A DNA stretch of 64,000 nt from Clostridiales bacterium (GCA_015056365.1 SVGM01000011.1:43016-107015), one strand, 5' to 3'; positions 24,876-34,407 are shown, numbered from the stretch's first letter. The notes: generated from the sequence alone by a model not told the origin. Program-made: numbers and translations.

Positions 24876-27266
24876 TTACCCGCGGATAACCGCTTCGTAC
24901 TTCTCAGCGCAGACCTTCATGACCTTGTCCACGGCCTTCTGCACTTCCTCATCGGTGAGGGTACGGTCGGCGGCGCGGAAGGTGAGGGAGAAGGCAACGG
25001 ACTTGTTGCCCTCGCCGATCTGGGCGCCGCGATATACGTCGAACATCTCAATGTTCTCCAGCAGGTTGCCGGCAGCCTTGCGCATATCGGCCATCAGGGG
25101 GCCGACCAGGACGGTTTCCTTCATCACGAGGGCCAGGTCGCGGGTCATGGCGGGGAAGCGGGGCAGAGGCTTCATTTCGCCCATGGGCTTGCCCATCTCC
25201 AAAAGCTGCTGCAGGTTGATCTCGGCGATGACGGCGCGCTTGGGCATGTCGAAGTTTTCACGGACGGTGGGATGCACCTCGCCGATGACCGCGAACACCT
25301 GACGGCCGCGTACCAGCTTGGCGCAGCGGCCGGGATGATGGTACACTTCACCGCCGGCTTCCACTTCGCAATGGATGCCGTAGGCGTGGAGCAGCGCTTC
25401 CACAGCAGTACGTACGCTGAAGAAGTCCGCATTCTCGCCGTAGGAGCCCATGCACAGGGTCTGGGTCTCGGTGGGCAGACCTTCCTCGGTCAGGTTGTGA
25501 TGATCGAACACGGCGGCCATCTCATAGAGATTGGCGGCTTCGGTGGCATGGTTCATGTTGTAGGAAAGGGTCTTGCACATGCTGCCCACCAGCGTGGGAC
25601 GCATGACGGCGGTATCCTCGCCCAGGGGGTTGCGGATGGGCATGGGATCCATGCGCCAGTCGTCGGCAGGAAGCTCCAGCTTGGCGATCTCCTTCACGCC
25701 CACGAAGCTGAAGTTCATGATCTCCAGATAGTTCAGACCTTGCAGGATCTTGCCGATGCGGTTCTTCATGGCCTTCATGGGGCTGACGCCGCCCTGGGTG
25801 GTCAGGCCATGGAGAGGCGTTGCACCGATGTGCTCGTAGCCGTACATGCGCAGGCATTCCTCGCAGATGTCGGCTTCGCCGTCCAGATCCTCACGGTAGG
25901 CGGGCACCTTGGCGACGATCTTGCCGTCTTCCATCGTAGCTTCGAAGAACAGCTTGTTCAGGATGTCCAGCATGGCCTGATCGGGAATCTGCACGCCGGC
26001 GCGGATGCGGATGCGCTCGGGATCGGCCACGATGGTCTGCTGGGGCTTGGGGCTGGGATACAGGTCGATGCAGCCGGAGACCACATCGCCGGCGTCCAGC
26101 TGATTGATCAGGTGGCAGGCACGGTCGAGGGCTTCCATGACAGTGGCAGCGCAAACGCCACGCTCGAAGCGGCCACTGGACTCAGTGCGCATGCCGTGGG
26201 CACGGCCGGAAAGACGGATGCCGGTGCGGTCGAAGCAGGCACATTCGAACATGACTTCGGTGGTACCCTCGGTGATCTCGCTCTCCTCGCCGCCCATAAT
26301 GCCGGCGAAACCGGTGGGGGCTTCCGCATCGCAGATGACCAGATCGCTGACGCGCAGGTCACGCTCCACGCCGTCCAGGGTGGTCAGCTTTTCGCCCTCA
26401 GCAGCCCGGCGCACAATGATCTGACGGCCGCGTACCTTGCTCAGGTCGAAGGCGTGCATGGGATGGCCATACTCCAGCATGATATAGTTGGTGATGTCCA
26501 CGATGTTGTTGATGGAGCGCAGACCGGCGGCGTGCAGGTACTTGCGCATCCACATGGGAGAGGGGGCAATGCGCACATTCTTGATCACGCGGGCAGCGTA
26601 GCGGGGGCAGCCCTCGTAGTCGTCTACACGGACGCTGACTTCATCGTTGATGTTGCCGCCAGCTTCCACCACGGTGGTATCGGGCTTCTTGAAGGTGGTG
26701 CCCAGCGCAGCGGCGGTCTCGCGAGCGATACCGATGGCGCTGAGGCAGTCGGGACGGTTGGCCAGGATCTCGAAATCCACGGCGTAGTCGTCAATGCCCA
26801 GAATGGGGCGCACATCGCTGCCCACGGGGTAGTCCTCGTTGAAGATGAGCAGGCCTTCGTCGCCCACGCTGGGGTACAGCTCCTGAGGCACCTTCAGCTC
26901 GGTGGCGGCGCAGAGCATACCCTCGGACACCATGCCGCGCAGCTTGCCTTTCTTGATCTTGATGCCGCCGGGAAGCTTGGAGCCGTCCAGTGCAACGGGC
27001 ACCAGCACGCCCACTTTTACGTTGGGCGCGCCGCAGACGATGTGCAGGGGTTCTTCGCCGCCTACGTCCACGGTGCACTGGTGCAGATGGGTGCCTTCCA
27101 CGTCCTCGCAGGTCAACACGCGACCCACAACGACCTTTTCCATGCCGCCGGAGACGTCATCCACGCCCTCAACGGCCGTACCGGACATGATCATCCGGCT
27201 TTCGTATTCCTTGGGAGTGACGGGAATGTCCGCATACTCCCGGATCATATTCATTGCAAGTTTCAC
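24876..27266 (-). CDS. pheT: Phenylalanine-tRNA ligase, beta subunit
   Basis: 796 residues, full length. Seen: the tRNA-binding OB domain near 40-150 (VVGRVLTCEDVEGTHLHQCTV), the B3/B4 editing region (RPDCLSAIGIARETAAALG onward), the B5 domain, the catalytic-like core, and the C-terminal anticodon-binding FDX-ACB domain (PRFPAMTRDLALVMKE). With PheS it forms the alpha2-beta2 enzyme charging tRNA(Phe). The start is GTG 27266, 8 nt after GGAGG. A spacer of about 200 nt with hairpins separates it from pheS, unlike the short gaps common in other bacteria. Confidence 0.97.
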   Translation of the reverse strand: MKLAMNMIREYADIPVTPKEYESRMIMSGTAVEGVDDVSGGMEKVVVGRVLTCEDVEGTHLHQCTVDVGGEEPLHIVCGAPNVKVGVLVPVALDGSKLPGGIKIKKGKLRGMVSEGMLCAATELKVPQELYPSVGDEGLLIFNEDYPVGSDVRPILGIDDYAVDFEILANRPDCLSAIGIARETAAALGTTFKKPDTTVVEAGGNINDEVSVRVDDYEGCPRYAARVIKNVRIAPSPMWMRKYLHAAGLRSINNIVDITNYIMLEYGHPMHAFDLSKVRGRQIIVRRAAEGEKLTTLDGVERDLRVSDLVICDAEAPTGFAGIMGGEESEITEGTTEVMFECACFDRTGIRLSGRAHGMRTESSGRFERGVCAATVMEALDRACHLINQLDAGDVVSGCIDLYPSPKPQQTIVADPERIRIRAGVQIPDQAMLDILNKLFFEATMEDGKIVAKVPAYREDLDGEADICEECLRMYGYEHIGATPLHGLTTQGGVSPMKAMKNRIGKILQGLNYLEIMNFSFVGVKEIAKLELPADDWRMDPMPIRNPLGEDTAVMRPTLVGSMCKTLSYNMNHATEAANLYEMAAVFDHHNLTEEGLPTETQTLCMGSYGENADFFSVRTAVEALLHAYGIHCEVEAGGEVYHHPGRCAKLVRGRQVFAVIGEVHPTVRENFDMPKRAVIAEINLQQLLEMGKPMGEMKPLPRFPAMTRDLALVMKETVLVGPLMADMRKAAGNLLENIEMFDVYRGAQIGEGNKSVAFSLTFRAADRTLTDEEVQKAVDKVMKVCAEKYEAVIRG

Positions 27267-27310
27267 AGGAATTTCCTCCTATATGGATTTGCAGATTGCG
27301 TTTTGAAGAT

Positions 27311-27357
27311 GGGTTGGCTGACAAATTGTAAGGAGCCAACCTTTCAGGCTCCAACCC
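27311..27357 (-). other. Mutually exclusive hairpins between pheS and pheT
   Basis: In the plus-strand sequence GGTTGGCT (27312-27319) can pair with AGCCAACC (27334-27341), while the overlapping GGGTTGG (27311-27317) can pair with CCAACCC (27351-27357). Both cannot form at once. On the minus-strand transcript this sits just before pheT and could act as a switch or as a terminator/antiterminator pair; no T-run supports simple termination. Confidence 0.4.
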
Positions 27358-27377
27358 AGCCATCGATCATCCCTCAC

Positions 27378-27454
27378 CTGCGCTCATGCAATGAGCGCAG
27401 ACTGGAGGTGCAGGAGGCACTGCCTCCTGCCGGGGTGTGGGGCGGAGCCCCACA
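27378..27454 (-). repeat. Three-hairpin 3' element (copy after pheS)
   Basis: Read on the minus strand: GTGGGGC-TCC-GCCCCAC (27437-27453), then a 31-nt block (27404-27434) that is the exact reverse complement of 24086-24116, then GCGCTCAT/ATGAGCGC (27380-27398). It starts about 10 nt after the pheS stop. Confidence 0.75.
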
Positions 27455-27463
27455 AAACCCCCG

Positions 27464-28492
27464 TTATCTCAGCTGTCCCAGCAGACGTGCGTCGCCCTCG
27501 TAGAGCACGCGCAGGTCAGTGATGCCGAAGCGCTTCATGGCGATGCGCTCCAGACCGATGCCGAAGGCAAAGCCGGAATACTTGGTGGAGTCGATACCGC
27601 ACATCTCCAGCACCTTGGGGTTGACCATGCCGCAGCCGAGAACCTCGACCCAGCCGGTATCCTTGCAGATGCGGCAGCCCTTGCCGTGGCAGGCGGTGCA
27701 GGTCAGGTCGACTTCTGCGCTGGGCTCGGTGAAGGGGAAGAAGCTGGGACGGAAGCGGGTGGAAACATCGTTGCCGTAGAGCTTCTTGGCGAAGGCCTCC
27801 AGGGTGCCGCGCAGGTCGGACATGCTCATGTTTTCATCCACCACCAGGCCCTCCATCTGATGGAACACGGGGCTGTGGGTGGCGTCCAGCTCATCGGCGC
27901 GGTACACGCGGCCGGGGCAGATGATGCGGATGGGGGGCTTGCGGGTGAGCATGGCGCGGGCCTGCATGGGGCTGGTGTGAGTACGGAGCACGATGTTGTC
28001 GTCCATGTAGAAGGTATCCTGCGCATCGCGGGCAGGATGATTCTTGGGCAGGTTCATCAGCTCAAAATTGTAGTGATCCAGCTCCACCTCGGGGCCTTCC
28101 ATCACTTCGAAGCCCATGCCGGAGAAGCACTCGATCAGTTCGTCCATCACCAGGGTGATGGGATGGGCGCTGCCTACGCCGGGCAGCTTGCGGGGTTCAG
28201 TCACGTCGATGGTTTCGGCCTTGATGGCGGCTTCCCGCTCGGCCAGCTTGATGGCGGTTTCCCGCTCAGCCATGAGGCCGGTCAGGTGCTCGCGCACCTC
28301 GTTGATCTGGGCGCCTACCTTGGGACGCTCTTCGGGGGCCAGCTGACCCATGCCCTTGAGCAGCGCGGTCAGTTCGCCCTTCTTGCCCAGCACCTTCACG
28401 CGCAGGCTGTCCAGCGCGGCAGAGGTGTCGGTGGCTTTCAGTTCACTTTCCACCCGTTGGGTCAGCTCCCGCAGGGTATCCACGATTGCCAT
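27464..28492 (-). CDS. pheS: Phenylalanine-tRNA ligase, alpha subunit
   Basis: 342 residues, standard length. The N-terminal coiled coil (about 1-90) is followed by the class II core: motif 1 region HPITLVMDELIECFSGMGF, motif 2 with ICPGRVYRADELDATHSPVFHQMEG near 200, and motif 3 GFAFGIGLERIAMKRFGI near the end. The start is ATG 28492, with AGGAGG 7 nt upstream; the frame extends into the T-box leader, which is not coding. Expression is controlled by that leader, whose specifier reads TTC (Phe). Confidence 0.97.
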   Translation of the reverse strand: MAIVDTLRELTQRVESELKATDTSAALDSLRVKVLGKKGELTALLKGMGQLAPEERPKVGAQINEVREHLTGLMAERETAIKLAEREAAIKAETIDVTEPRKLPGVGSAHPITLVMDELIECFSGMGFEVMEGPEVELDHYNFELMNLPKNHPARDAQDTFYMDDNIVLRTHTSPMQARAMLTRKPPIRIICPGRVYRADELDATHSPVFHQMEGLVVDENMSMSDLRGTLEAFAKKLYGNDVSTRFRPSFFPFTEPSAEVDLTCTACHGKGCRICKDTGWVEVLGCGMVNPKVLEMCGIDSTKYSGFAFGIGLERIAMKRFGITDLRVLYEGDARLLGQLR

Positions 28493-28559
28493 GTGAGTTC
28501 CTCCTTTTGATGTGTATCCCTTGTTGTGATCGAATTTGAGAACAGCGTTTTCCTCTAAA

Positions 28560-28832
28560 GAAAAAGCCTCCGTCCGCATGGGACGAAGGCATGATGCCGC
28601 GTGTTACCACCCAAATTCCGCACGGGGAAACAGCTTTCCCGATGCGCTTATCGCCGTTAACGGAGCCACCCGTTTCCTCTTACTGCTGTTTCGGAGGAAA
28701 AGCTCGGAAGCGAATTTCCCGCGGTGTTCTGGGGCGGCTTTCAGCATGCGCGGAGCGCATACCGCCTTCTCTGACAGACTACCGTTTACCGGGCGTTGTT
28801 CTTCGTCATCGCCGTGATCGCAGATGCGATTG
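28560..28832 (-). promoter_or_regulatory. T-box leader of pheST (Phe)
   Basis: On the minus strand the T-box sequence GGGTGGTAACACGCGG (28597-28612, reverse) is followed by a terminator GCCTTCGTCC/GGACGGAGGC with TTTTT (28560-28590). Upstream, stem I contains GAAA-TTC-GCTT-CCGAGC, which aligns with the specifier segment of the glyQS T-box and places TTC, a phenylalanine codon, at the specifier. Uncharged tRNA(Phe) would favour read-through into pheST. Open frames across this region are not genes. Confidence 0.93.
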
Positions 28833-28837
28833 GGGGT

Positions 28838-28866
28838 ATTATAGCACGGACAAAATCGCTTTGCAA
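28838..28866 (-). promoter_or_regulatory. pheST promoter
   Basis: Minus-strand TTGCAA (28861-28866), 17-nt spacer, TATAAT (28838-28843). Confidence 0.85.
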
Positions 28867-28871
28867 GAGGT

Positions 28872-29831
28872 TTACTGGGGATCTTGGGTCACGCCGTAGC
28901 CTTCCAGCTGCTTGAGCAGATCCAGGCGCTCTTTTGCGCCCTGGTGGCCCAGCATGGAGGCCACTTCGTAGCAGTTCATGGCAGATTCCGGGTTGGTCTC
29001 CGTACCCATGCCGCTTTCATAGCACATGCCCAGGAAATACATGGCGTCCAGGTCACCCTGCTGGGTAGCCAGAGAGAAGTAATAGAAGGCCTTATCGAAG
29101 TCCTCCTCCACGCCGCTTGCGCCCAGATAGTAGGCGCCCACGGTGGTCTGTGCCTTGGCGTAGCCCATATCGGCGGAGGTGAGGTACCACTGAAGGGAAT
29201 CCTCGATGCTGGCGGGCACACCCTGACCGGCAGCGGTCATCACGCCCAGATCGTAGGCGGCTTCCGCATTGCCCTGCTCAGCAGCATTGACGAAGTATTC
29301 ATAGGCGGTTTCGTAGCTCTGCTCCACGCCTTCGCCGTTGTAATGCATGATGCCCAGGCGCAGCAGGCCTTCGCTTTCACCCAGTTCGGCAGCGCGCTGA
29401 TACAGCGCCATGGCCTCGGAGCTGTTCTGCTCAACGCCCATGCCCAGACGATAGAAGGTGCCCAGATTGATCATTGCGCCGGTGTGATCCTGCTGGGCGG
29501 CCTTTTCAAACCACTGCGCTGCTGCGGCGTAATCCTGCTCGCCCAGATAGCCGGCGTAGCAGAACACACCCAAATTGTACTGGGCGGTAGCGTTGCCGGA
29601 TTCGGAAGCCTTCAGGAACCAGTCATAGGCAGCCTGGAGATCCTTGTCCACCCCGTCGCCCGTGAAATACATGACCGCAACCGCCAGCTGATCGTTCACA
29701 GAGCCGGCTTCAGCGGCGGCAAGCAGATCGGCAAAGTTACTTTCAGGGGTTGCCTGGGCGGTCTCTGCCAGCGCAAAAGCAGATCCCATCAGCAGCAATG
29801 CTGCCAGAACCAACGCAACAAACTTCTTCAT
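28872..29831 (-). CDS. Secreted Sel1-repeat protein
   Basis: 319 residues. A signal peptide (MKKFVALVLAALLLMGSAFA, cleavage probably after ALA) precedes about seven Sel1-like repeats of about 36 residues (for example GNATAQYNLGVFCYAG, GNAEAAYDLGVMTAAGQG). Such helical solenoids bind partner proteins; no enzyme motif is present. ATG 29831 was chosen because the signal peptide starts there and AAAGGATGAG lies just upstream. The gene lies 136 nt after wecB and may have its own promoter. Its 3' end abuts the pheST promoter. Confidence 0.88.
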   Translation of the reverse strand: MKKFVALVLAALLLMGSAFALAETAQATPESNFADLLAAAEAGSVNDQLAVAVMYFTGDGVDKDLQAAYDWFLKASESGNATAQYNLGVFCYAGYLGEQDYAAAAQWFEKAAQQDHTGAMINLGTFYRLGMGVEQNSSEAMALYQRAAELGESEGLLRLGIMHYNGEGVEQSYETAYEYFVNAAEQGNAEAAYDLGVMTAAGQGVPASIEDSLQWYLTSADMGYAKAQTTVGAYYLGASGVEEDFDKAFYYFSLATQQGDLDAMYFLGMCYESGMGTETNPESAMNCYEVASMLGHQGAKERLDLLKQLEGYGVTQDPQ

Positions 29832-29967
29832 CGAAAACTCATCCTTTCTATAACGGTCACATTCCGCCTTGATGGAATGCACCTGTTTCCGAACAGACCA
29901 TACATCTTGCCGCGCACGCAGTTGCATAATTCACAACGGTGCCGGCGCATCATTCCATCGGCGTCCC

Positions 29968-31047
29968 TTACCGTTCTTTCTCCCACACCCGGATCACATC
30001 GCAGATCTTCTCCGCGGCGTGACCATCGCCAAAGGGTTGATAATCCGGGTCGATGCACTGCTGCGCCGACAGTTTTTCCAGAATATCGGCGGTATCCGCC
30101 TTGGCCAGCTGGTTGCGGTTGCCCACCATGGTTTCCGGCCAGACTACATAGTCCAGCACGAACACGCACTGCACGCCTGCATAGAAGGCTTCGCACTGCA
30201 GCCCGCCGGAGTCGGTGACGATCTTTTTGGCATGCTGAGTCAGGTGGACGGAATCGGAGTAGCCCACCGGCTGGGTCAGAATGATGTTGTCAAAGCCATG
30301 CACCCTACATACTCGCTCTGCCCGTTCCCGGTTGCGGGGATGCACCGGGTAGAGGGTCTTGGCATCCAGCTGGTTCATGGCTGCCAGAATGGCGGTGAGG
30401 GGCTCGTCGCTGTAGGTGTTCTCCTGCCGGTGGCAGGTCATGTAGTAGTAGCTGTCCGGTACTGTGACCGGGCTCCCATCCAGCGCAAGGATGTTCGGGC
30501 TGTCCCACGGTTGACCGGCAAAGTACAGGAAGGAGTCATACATGATATTGCCCACGCAATGGGTGCGATGCCCCAGCCCTTCCGCCACCAGCTTCTGCTT
30601 TGCGTCCTCGGTGGCGCAGAACAGCAGCGTGGAGCAGTGGTCGGTCAATTTACGGTTGATTTCCTCTGGGTTGTCCAGCGTGCCCAGCCGGTTGCCCGCC
30701 TCCACATGGAGCACGGGAATGCGCAGCTTGGCCGCCGCCAGTGCCGCCGCCAGGGTGGAGTTGGTATCGCCGTACACCAGCAGCGCATCCGGCATCTCTT
30801 TTTGCAGGATCTCCTCAATACCGGCGAGCATGCGGGCGGTCATCTGTCCGTGGCTGCCGCCCGATACGCCCAGATTGTAGTCCGGCTGAGGAATGCCCAT
30901 CTCCCGGAAAAAGACCGCCGACATATTATCGTCAAAGTGCTGGCCGGTGTGCACCAGGATTTCCTGATGTTCCCTGCGCAGCTGGCGGGAACCCGCCGCT
31001 GCTTTGATAAACTGGGGTCTTGCCCCAACTACGGTGACAATCTTCAT
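29968..31047 (-). CDS. wecB: UDP-N-acetylglucosamine 2-epimerase, non-hydrolysing
   Basis: 359 residues. KIVTVVGARPQFIKAAA is the family N-terminus, LLVYGDTNSTLAAALAAAKLRIPVLHVEAGNR the central signature, and VTDSGGLQCEAFYAGVQCVFV the UDP-binding end. The enzyme interconverts UDP-GlcNAc and UDP-ManNAc, feeding teichoic acid or capsule synthesis. A phylogenetically related branch acts on other UDP-sugars, so the exact substrate is uncertain. Start ATG 31047 fits the family. It lies 25 nt after a glycosyltransferase gene and is probably cotranscribed. Confidence 0.9.
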   Translation of the reverse strand: MKIVTVVGARPQFIKAAAGSRQLRREHQEILVHTGQHFDDNMSAVFFREMGIPQPDYNLGVSGGSHGQMTARMLAGIEEILQKEMPDALLVYGDTNSTLAAALAAAKLRIPVLHVEAGNRLGTLDNPEEINRKLTDHCSTLLFCATEDAKQKLVAEGLGHRTHCVGNIMYDSFLYFAGQPWDSPNILALDGSPVTVPDSYYYMTCHRQENTYSDEPLTAILAAMNQLDAKTLYPVHPRNRERAERVCRVHGFDNIILTQPVGYSDSVHLTQHAKKIVTDSGGLQCEAFYAGVQCVFVLDYVVWPETMVGNRNQLAKADTADILEKLSAQQCIDPDYQPFGDGHAAEKICDVIRVWEKER

Positions 31048-31072
31048 AGCATTACCGCCTGATATCAAAAAA

Positions 31073-32209
31073 TCATTGCAGGTTCAGCGCCTTTTTCATG
31101 GGCGCTTCCCACGACATATGATCCCGGGCATAACGACGCATTTCTGCAGGGATTTCTGGCTTTTCCTTCATGCGCAGGGCGAAGGCCACCGCCTCCTCCA
31201 TGGGGACGGGTGAATCATCCGCCGGGATTTTCAGGCAAAAGGGCATCCCCGCTGCCAGGGAGGGATCATCGCCTGCATACACAAAGGGCAGGCCGCGGGC
31301 TGTGTATTCCCGCAGCTTCAGATGGGAAGTCACCTGATAGCCGTGGCGGTGCAAACCCAGCGAGCATATGCCCACATCCGCCGTGGCAAATACCTGATCC
31401 AGCGCTTTGCCGGTCTGGTAGCTGTGGAAACGGATGAAATCCTGCATGCCCAAATCCTGTACCAGTTGCTGCCAGCGGGCCAGCGAACCGTCGCCCTCCG
31501 AGCCCACCATATCCACCACCACCTGCTGTCGAGCTTCCTGCGGCATCTGGGCTACGCCTTGAATAAGCCGGTCAAACCCGTGCCAGCGAGCCATGGTGGC
31601 CAACGCCAGAAAATGCGTCTTGCCATCCTCTGCCGGCTGATGCTGCCGCAGGGGAATGGCATCCACATCCACGCCGTTGTCGATGTTCAGGGCAGGACGA
31701 CCCAGATAGCTGTCCGCAGGCCCGCCAATGACCACAAACCGGGTTACATACCGGGCGGCGCGTTTCCAGCAGAACTGGGAATAGGCCCAGTACAGGCGGC
31801 GTAAAAGGTTTTTCTTGCCCTCGTTTTCCAGCGGAAAGGAGGGGATCTCCACCACCAGCTGGCTGCCCGCTTTGGCAATGCGGCGCATCATGCGCACGCC
31901 GCTCATCCCGATGGGACAGTGCCGCATGTACACCGCATCAAAAGACTGGCTGCGCAGGGTGCGCGTCACGCTGTCAAACAGGTCCAGAAAGGCCTTGGTG
32001 TGGATGTAGCCCGGCATGCGCCCGAACCAGATACGCTTCACAGGCTTCTTTTCGCCCTGATGCAGCAGATAGGTCTGCTGCCGGTCATACGCCGTCTGCC
32101 ATACATCCAGCCCCAGGGCAGCAGCGGTCGCCGTCTGCCCGTCCACCTTCTTCTTGATGGAGTAGTGGTCATCCAGCGGATATTTTATGACATACAAAAA
32201 TGTTTTCAT
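31073..32209 (-). CDS. GT4-like glycosyltransferase
   Basis: 378 residues with a GT-B shape. The C-terminal donor half contains FLALATMARWHGFDRLIQGVAQ (the usual start of the second Rossmann domain) and ADVGICSLGLHRHGYQVTSHLKLREYTARGLPFVYA near 290-330, where GT4 enzymes carry their E-x7-E-like site. It probably builds a cell-surface glycan with WecB downstream. ATG 32209 was taken because AAAGGAAGG lies 6 nt before it. A TTGACA-17-TACAGT promoter drives the pair. Confidence 0.82.
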   Translation of the reverse strand: MKTFLYVIKYPLDDHYSIKKKVDGQTATAAALGLDVWQTAYDRQQTYLLHQGEKKPVKRIWFGRMPGYIHTKAFLDLFDSVTRTLRSQSFDAVYMRHCPIGMSGVRMMRRIAKAGSQLVVEIPSFPLENEGKKNLLRRLYWAYSQFCWKRAARYVTRFVVIGGPADSYLGRPALNIDNGVDVDAIPLRQHQPAEDGKTHFLALATMARWHGFDRLIQGVAQMPQEARQQVVVDMVGSEGDGSLARWQQLVQDLGMQDFIRFHSYQTGKALDQVFATADVGICSLGLHRHGYQVTSHLKLREYTARGLPFVYAGDDPSLAAGMPFCLKIPADDSPVPMEEAVAFALRMKEKPEIPAEMRRYARDHMSWEAPMKKALNLQ

Positions 32210-32251
32210 GTGCATCCTTCCTTTGTGACAGGTGCGGACCAAACCAAGTTT

Positions 32252-32280
32252 ACTGTATCAAAATGCACAGGGAATGTCAA
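32252..32280 (-). promoter_or_regulatory. Promoter of the glycosyltransferase-wecB pair
   Basis: Minus-strand TTGACA (32275-32280), 17-nt spacer, TACAGT (32252-32257). A TACAAT at 32349-32354 on the plus strand may serve the divergent amidotransferase gene, but its -35 is poor. Confidence 0.7.
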
Positions 32281-32393
32281 TCTTCCAGCGGTATACCGCC
32301 GTTTCCGCCTGGGATGCACTGCCGCTTTTCTCCGCCGTCAAAACGTGCTACAATACATTGCGTTAGATCCCCATCCTGTTCTGGAGGTGCCCT

Positions 32394-33506
32394 ATGGAAA
32401 CCATCCGCTGTACCCGCTGCGTTATGTCCAGCGAAGCCGACCCCACCATCACCTTTGACGCAGAAGGCCGCTGCAACTACTGCACCGAAGCCCTCAGCCA
32501 GATCGGCACCGTCTACCAGCCTGATGGAAACAAACAGCTGGAAGAGATGATCGCCATGCTGAAAAAGGAAGGGGCGGGCAAGCCCTACGACTGCCTGATG
32601 GGCATCAGCGGCGGACTGGATTCCGCCTATCTGGCCTATCTGGGGTATCGATGGGGACTGCGCATCCTGGCGGTGCACATTGACGATGGCTACGACACCG
32701 ATATTTCCAAAGAGAACATCAAGCGGCTGTGCAAGGCAGCGGGCATCGATCTGAAGGTGATCGCCCCTGACCGGGAGCAGTACGATGCCCTGACCCTTGC
32801 CTACCTGAAGGCGGGCGTGCCCAATCTGGCAGTGCCGCAGGACAACATCCTCTTTGCGTTCCTCTATGATATGGCGCAGAAGCACGGAGTGAAGTATTTC
32901 CTGACCGGTGGCAATTTTGCGCTGGAGAGCATCCTGCAAAGGGGCAACACCCACAACCCTATGGATCTGGTGAACCTGAGGGATATCAACCGCCGCTTCG
33001 GCACCACAAAGCTGAACAAGCTCCGGTTTGTTTCTTCCTATCGCAAGTTCCTGCTGAGCAAGCTGGGCAAGGTGGTCACCCTGCGCCCCCTCAACCTGAT
33101 CGATTACAACCGGGACAGGGCTTTTGAGGAGCTGTACCAGTTCTGCGGCTTCCAGTACTACGGCGCCAAGCATTTGGAAAACATGCTGACCGCCTTTATC
33201 CAGCTCCGGTGGCTGCCGGAGAAATTCGGTGTGGACAAGCGCACCTCCCACCTTTCCAGCATGATCGTATCCGGGCAGCTGAGTCGGGAGGCGGCGCTCC
33301 GTGAGCTGGAAAAGCCCCTCGTTGACCCCGCCCTGATGGATAAGTATGTGGCAGAGATCAAGCAGCGGCTTTCCCTCAGCGATGAGGCCTTTGAGGCCAT
33401 CATGGCTGCCCCCGCCCACCAGCACACCGATTACAAATGTGATCAGCTGGGCGCAACGGTGAAAAAGCTGTTCAAGGGCATCCTCTACCGAAACATGAAG
33501 GGCTGA
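32394..33506 (+). CDS. N-acetyl sugar amidotransferase (first copy)
   Basis: 370 residues. The start IRCTRCVMSSEADPTITFD with CNYC ahead is a Cys4 metal-binding lead-in, and GISGGLDSAYLAYL is the PP-loop ATP site of the N-acetyl sugar amidotransferase family (WbpG/PseA type). These enzymes swap an acetamido-sugar oxygen for an amidine nitrogen using ammonia from a glutaminase partner (HisH/HisF-like). No glutaminase gene is in this window. GGAGGT lies near the ATG. A second copy lies at 40987-42135. The TIM-barrel gene starts 3 nt after the stop. Envelope sugar modification fits the neighbouring wecB and glycosyltransferase. Confidence 0.87.
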   Translation: METIRCTRCVMSSEADPTITFDAEGRCNYCTEALSQIGTVYQPDGNKQLEEMIAMLKKEGAGKPYDCLMGISGGLDSAYLAYLGYRWGLRILAVHIDDGYDTDISKENIKRLCKAAGIDLKVIAPDREQYDALTLAYLKAGVPNLAVPQDNILFAFLYDMAQKHGVKYFLTGGNFALESILQRGNTHNPMDLVNLRDINRRFGTTKLNKLRFVSSYRKFLLSKLGKVVTLRPLNLIDYNRDRAFEELYQFCGFQYYGAKHLENMLTAFIQLRWLPEKFGVDKRTSHLSSMIVSGQLSREAALRELEKPLVDPALMDKYVAEIKQRLSLSDEAFEAIMAAPAHQHTDYKCDQLGATVKKLFKGILYRNMKG

Positions 33507-33509
33507 TCA

Positions 33510-34337
33510 ATGATGGGCCATATCCTTTGTTCCACCGGCGCGTTGCTGGGCCGCCCCAATGGGTGGGACTACCGCCTGCTGACGGCCCTGGTCCCACAGC
33601 TTCAGTGCGACGGTTACGAGCTGATGATCTACCGGGACTGGTACGCTGACCTGGACGGTCTGCTTGGCTTCCTTGCGCAGGCAAAGCTGAACATCCCGGT
33701 GCTTCATTGCGAGAAGGGCATCGGCGAAAGCCTGAGCATCGGCGGGGAGGAACTGACCGCCAAGGCGTTTTCCGATTTTGAATGCAACTGCCGCATTGCC
33801 TGTGCCGCCGGGGCTGACCGGCTGGTGCTGCACCTGTGGGGCGGCCATGCGTCCGACGGGCAGATCGAGAACAACCTCAACGCCTACCCTGCCCTTCGAG
33901 AGACAGCCGACCGCTATTGCCTTGACCTGCTGGTGGAAAACGTGGTCTGCAACCGGGAAGACCCCATGAAGCATCTGTGTGAGCTCAGGCAGCTGTATCC
34001 GGATGTGCATTTCGTATTCGATACCAAGATGGCTGCATTTCACAGTCAGCTGGAATTGCTGTATCAGCCGGAATATGACTGGCTGTGGCAGGAAGGACAC
34101 ATCCGCCACTACCACGTGAACGACTACGGCGGCGGCCATATGGACTGGCAGAATCTGCGTACCCTGCCCATCGGGGAGGGACACGTCGATTTCGCTCCTT
34201 TTTTTGCCTTCGTTCGTCAGACCGGCTATGCCGGTGATTTTACCGTGGAAGCCACCGCCTTTGACCAGACAGGTGCAGTGGATACGGAGATGCTGGACAG
34301 GCAGTTCCGGCTGATCCGGGAGAAGATCGGCGGATGA
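33510..34337 (+). CDS. TIM-barrel sugar isomerase/epimerase-like protein
   Basis: 275 residues of the xylose-isomerase-like (AP endonuclease 2) TIM-barrel class. Metal-binding residues fit ADRLVLHLWGG, LLVENVVCN, FVFDTKMAAFH, HYHVNDYGGGH and FTVEATAF, spread along the sequence as in this fold. It starts 3 nt after the amidotransferase stop, so the two act in one transcript and probably on the same sugar. The exact reaction is not visible. Confidence 0.78.
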   Translation: MMGHILCSTGALLGRPNGWDYRLLTALVPQLQCDGYELMIYRDWYADLDGLLGFLAQAKLNIPVLHCEKGIGESLSIGGEELTAKAFSDFECNCRIACAAGADRLVLHLWGGHASDGQIENNLNAYPALRETADRYCLDLLVENVVCNREDPMKHLCELRQLYPDVHFVFDTKMAAFHSQLELLYQPEYDWLWQEGHIRHYHVNDYGGGHMDWQNLRTLPIGEGHVDFAPFFAFVRQTGYAGDFTVEATAFDQTGAVDTEMLDRQFRLIREKIGG

Positions 34338-34378
34338 ACGCCGCACCGGTAATGGACTGCGCGTTTTCCATGCTGCCC

Positions 34379-34407
34379 TTGTCTTTTTCCTTTGGGTATG
34401 TTACACT
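34379..34407 (+). promoter_or_regulatory. Promoter of the zinc-ribbon membrane protein gene
   Basis: TTGTCT (34379-34384), 17-nt spacer, TACACT (34402-34407). Confidence 0.6.

Noticed and set aside
28536..28899. Plus-strand open frames over the pheS leader
   Set aside because: The region is a T-box leader on the minus strand, which explains its structure.
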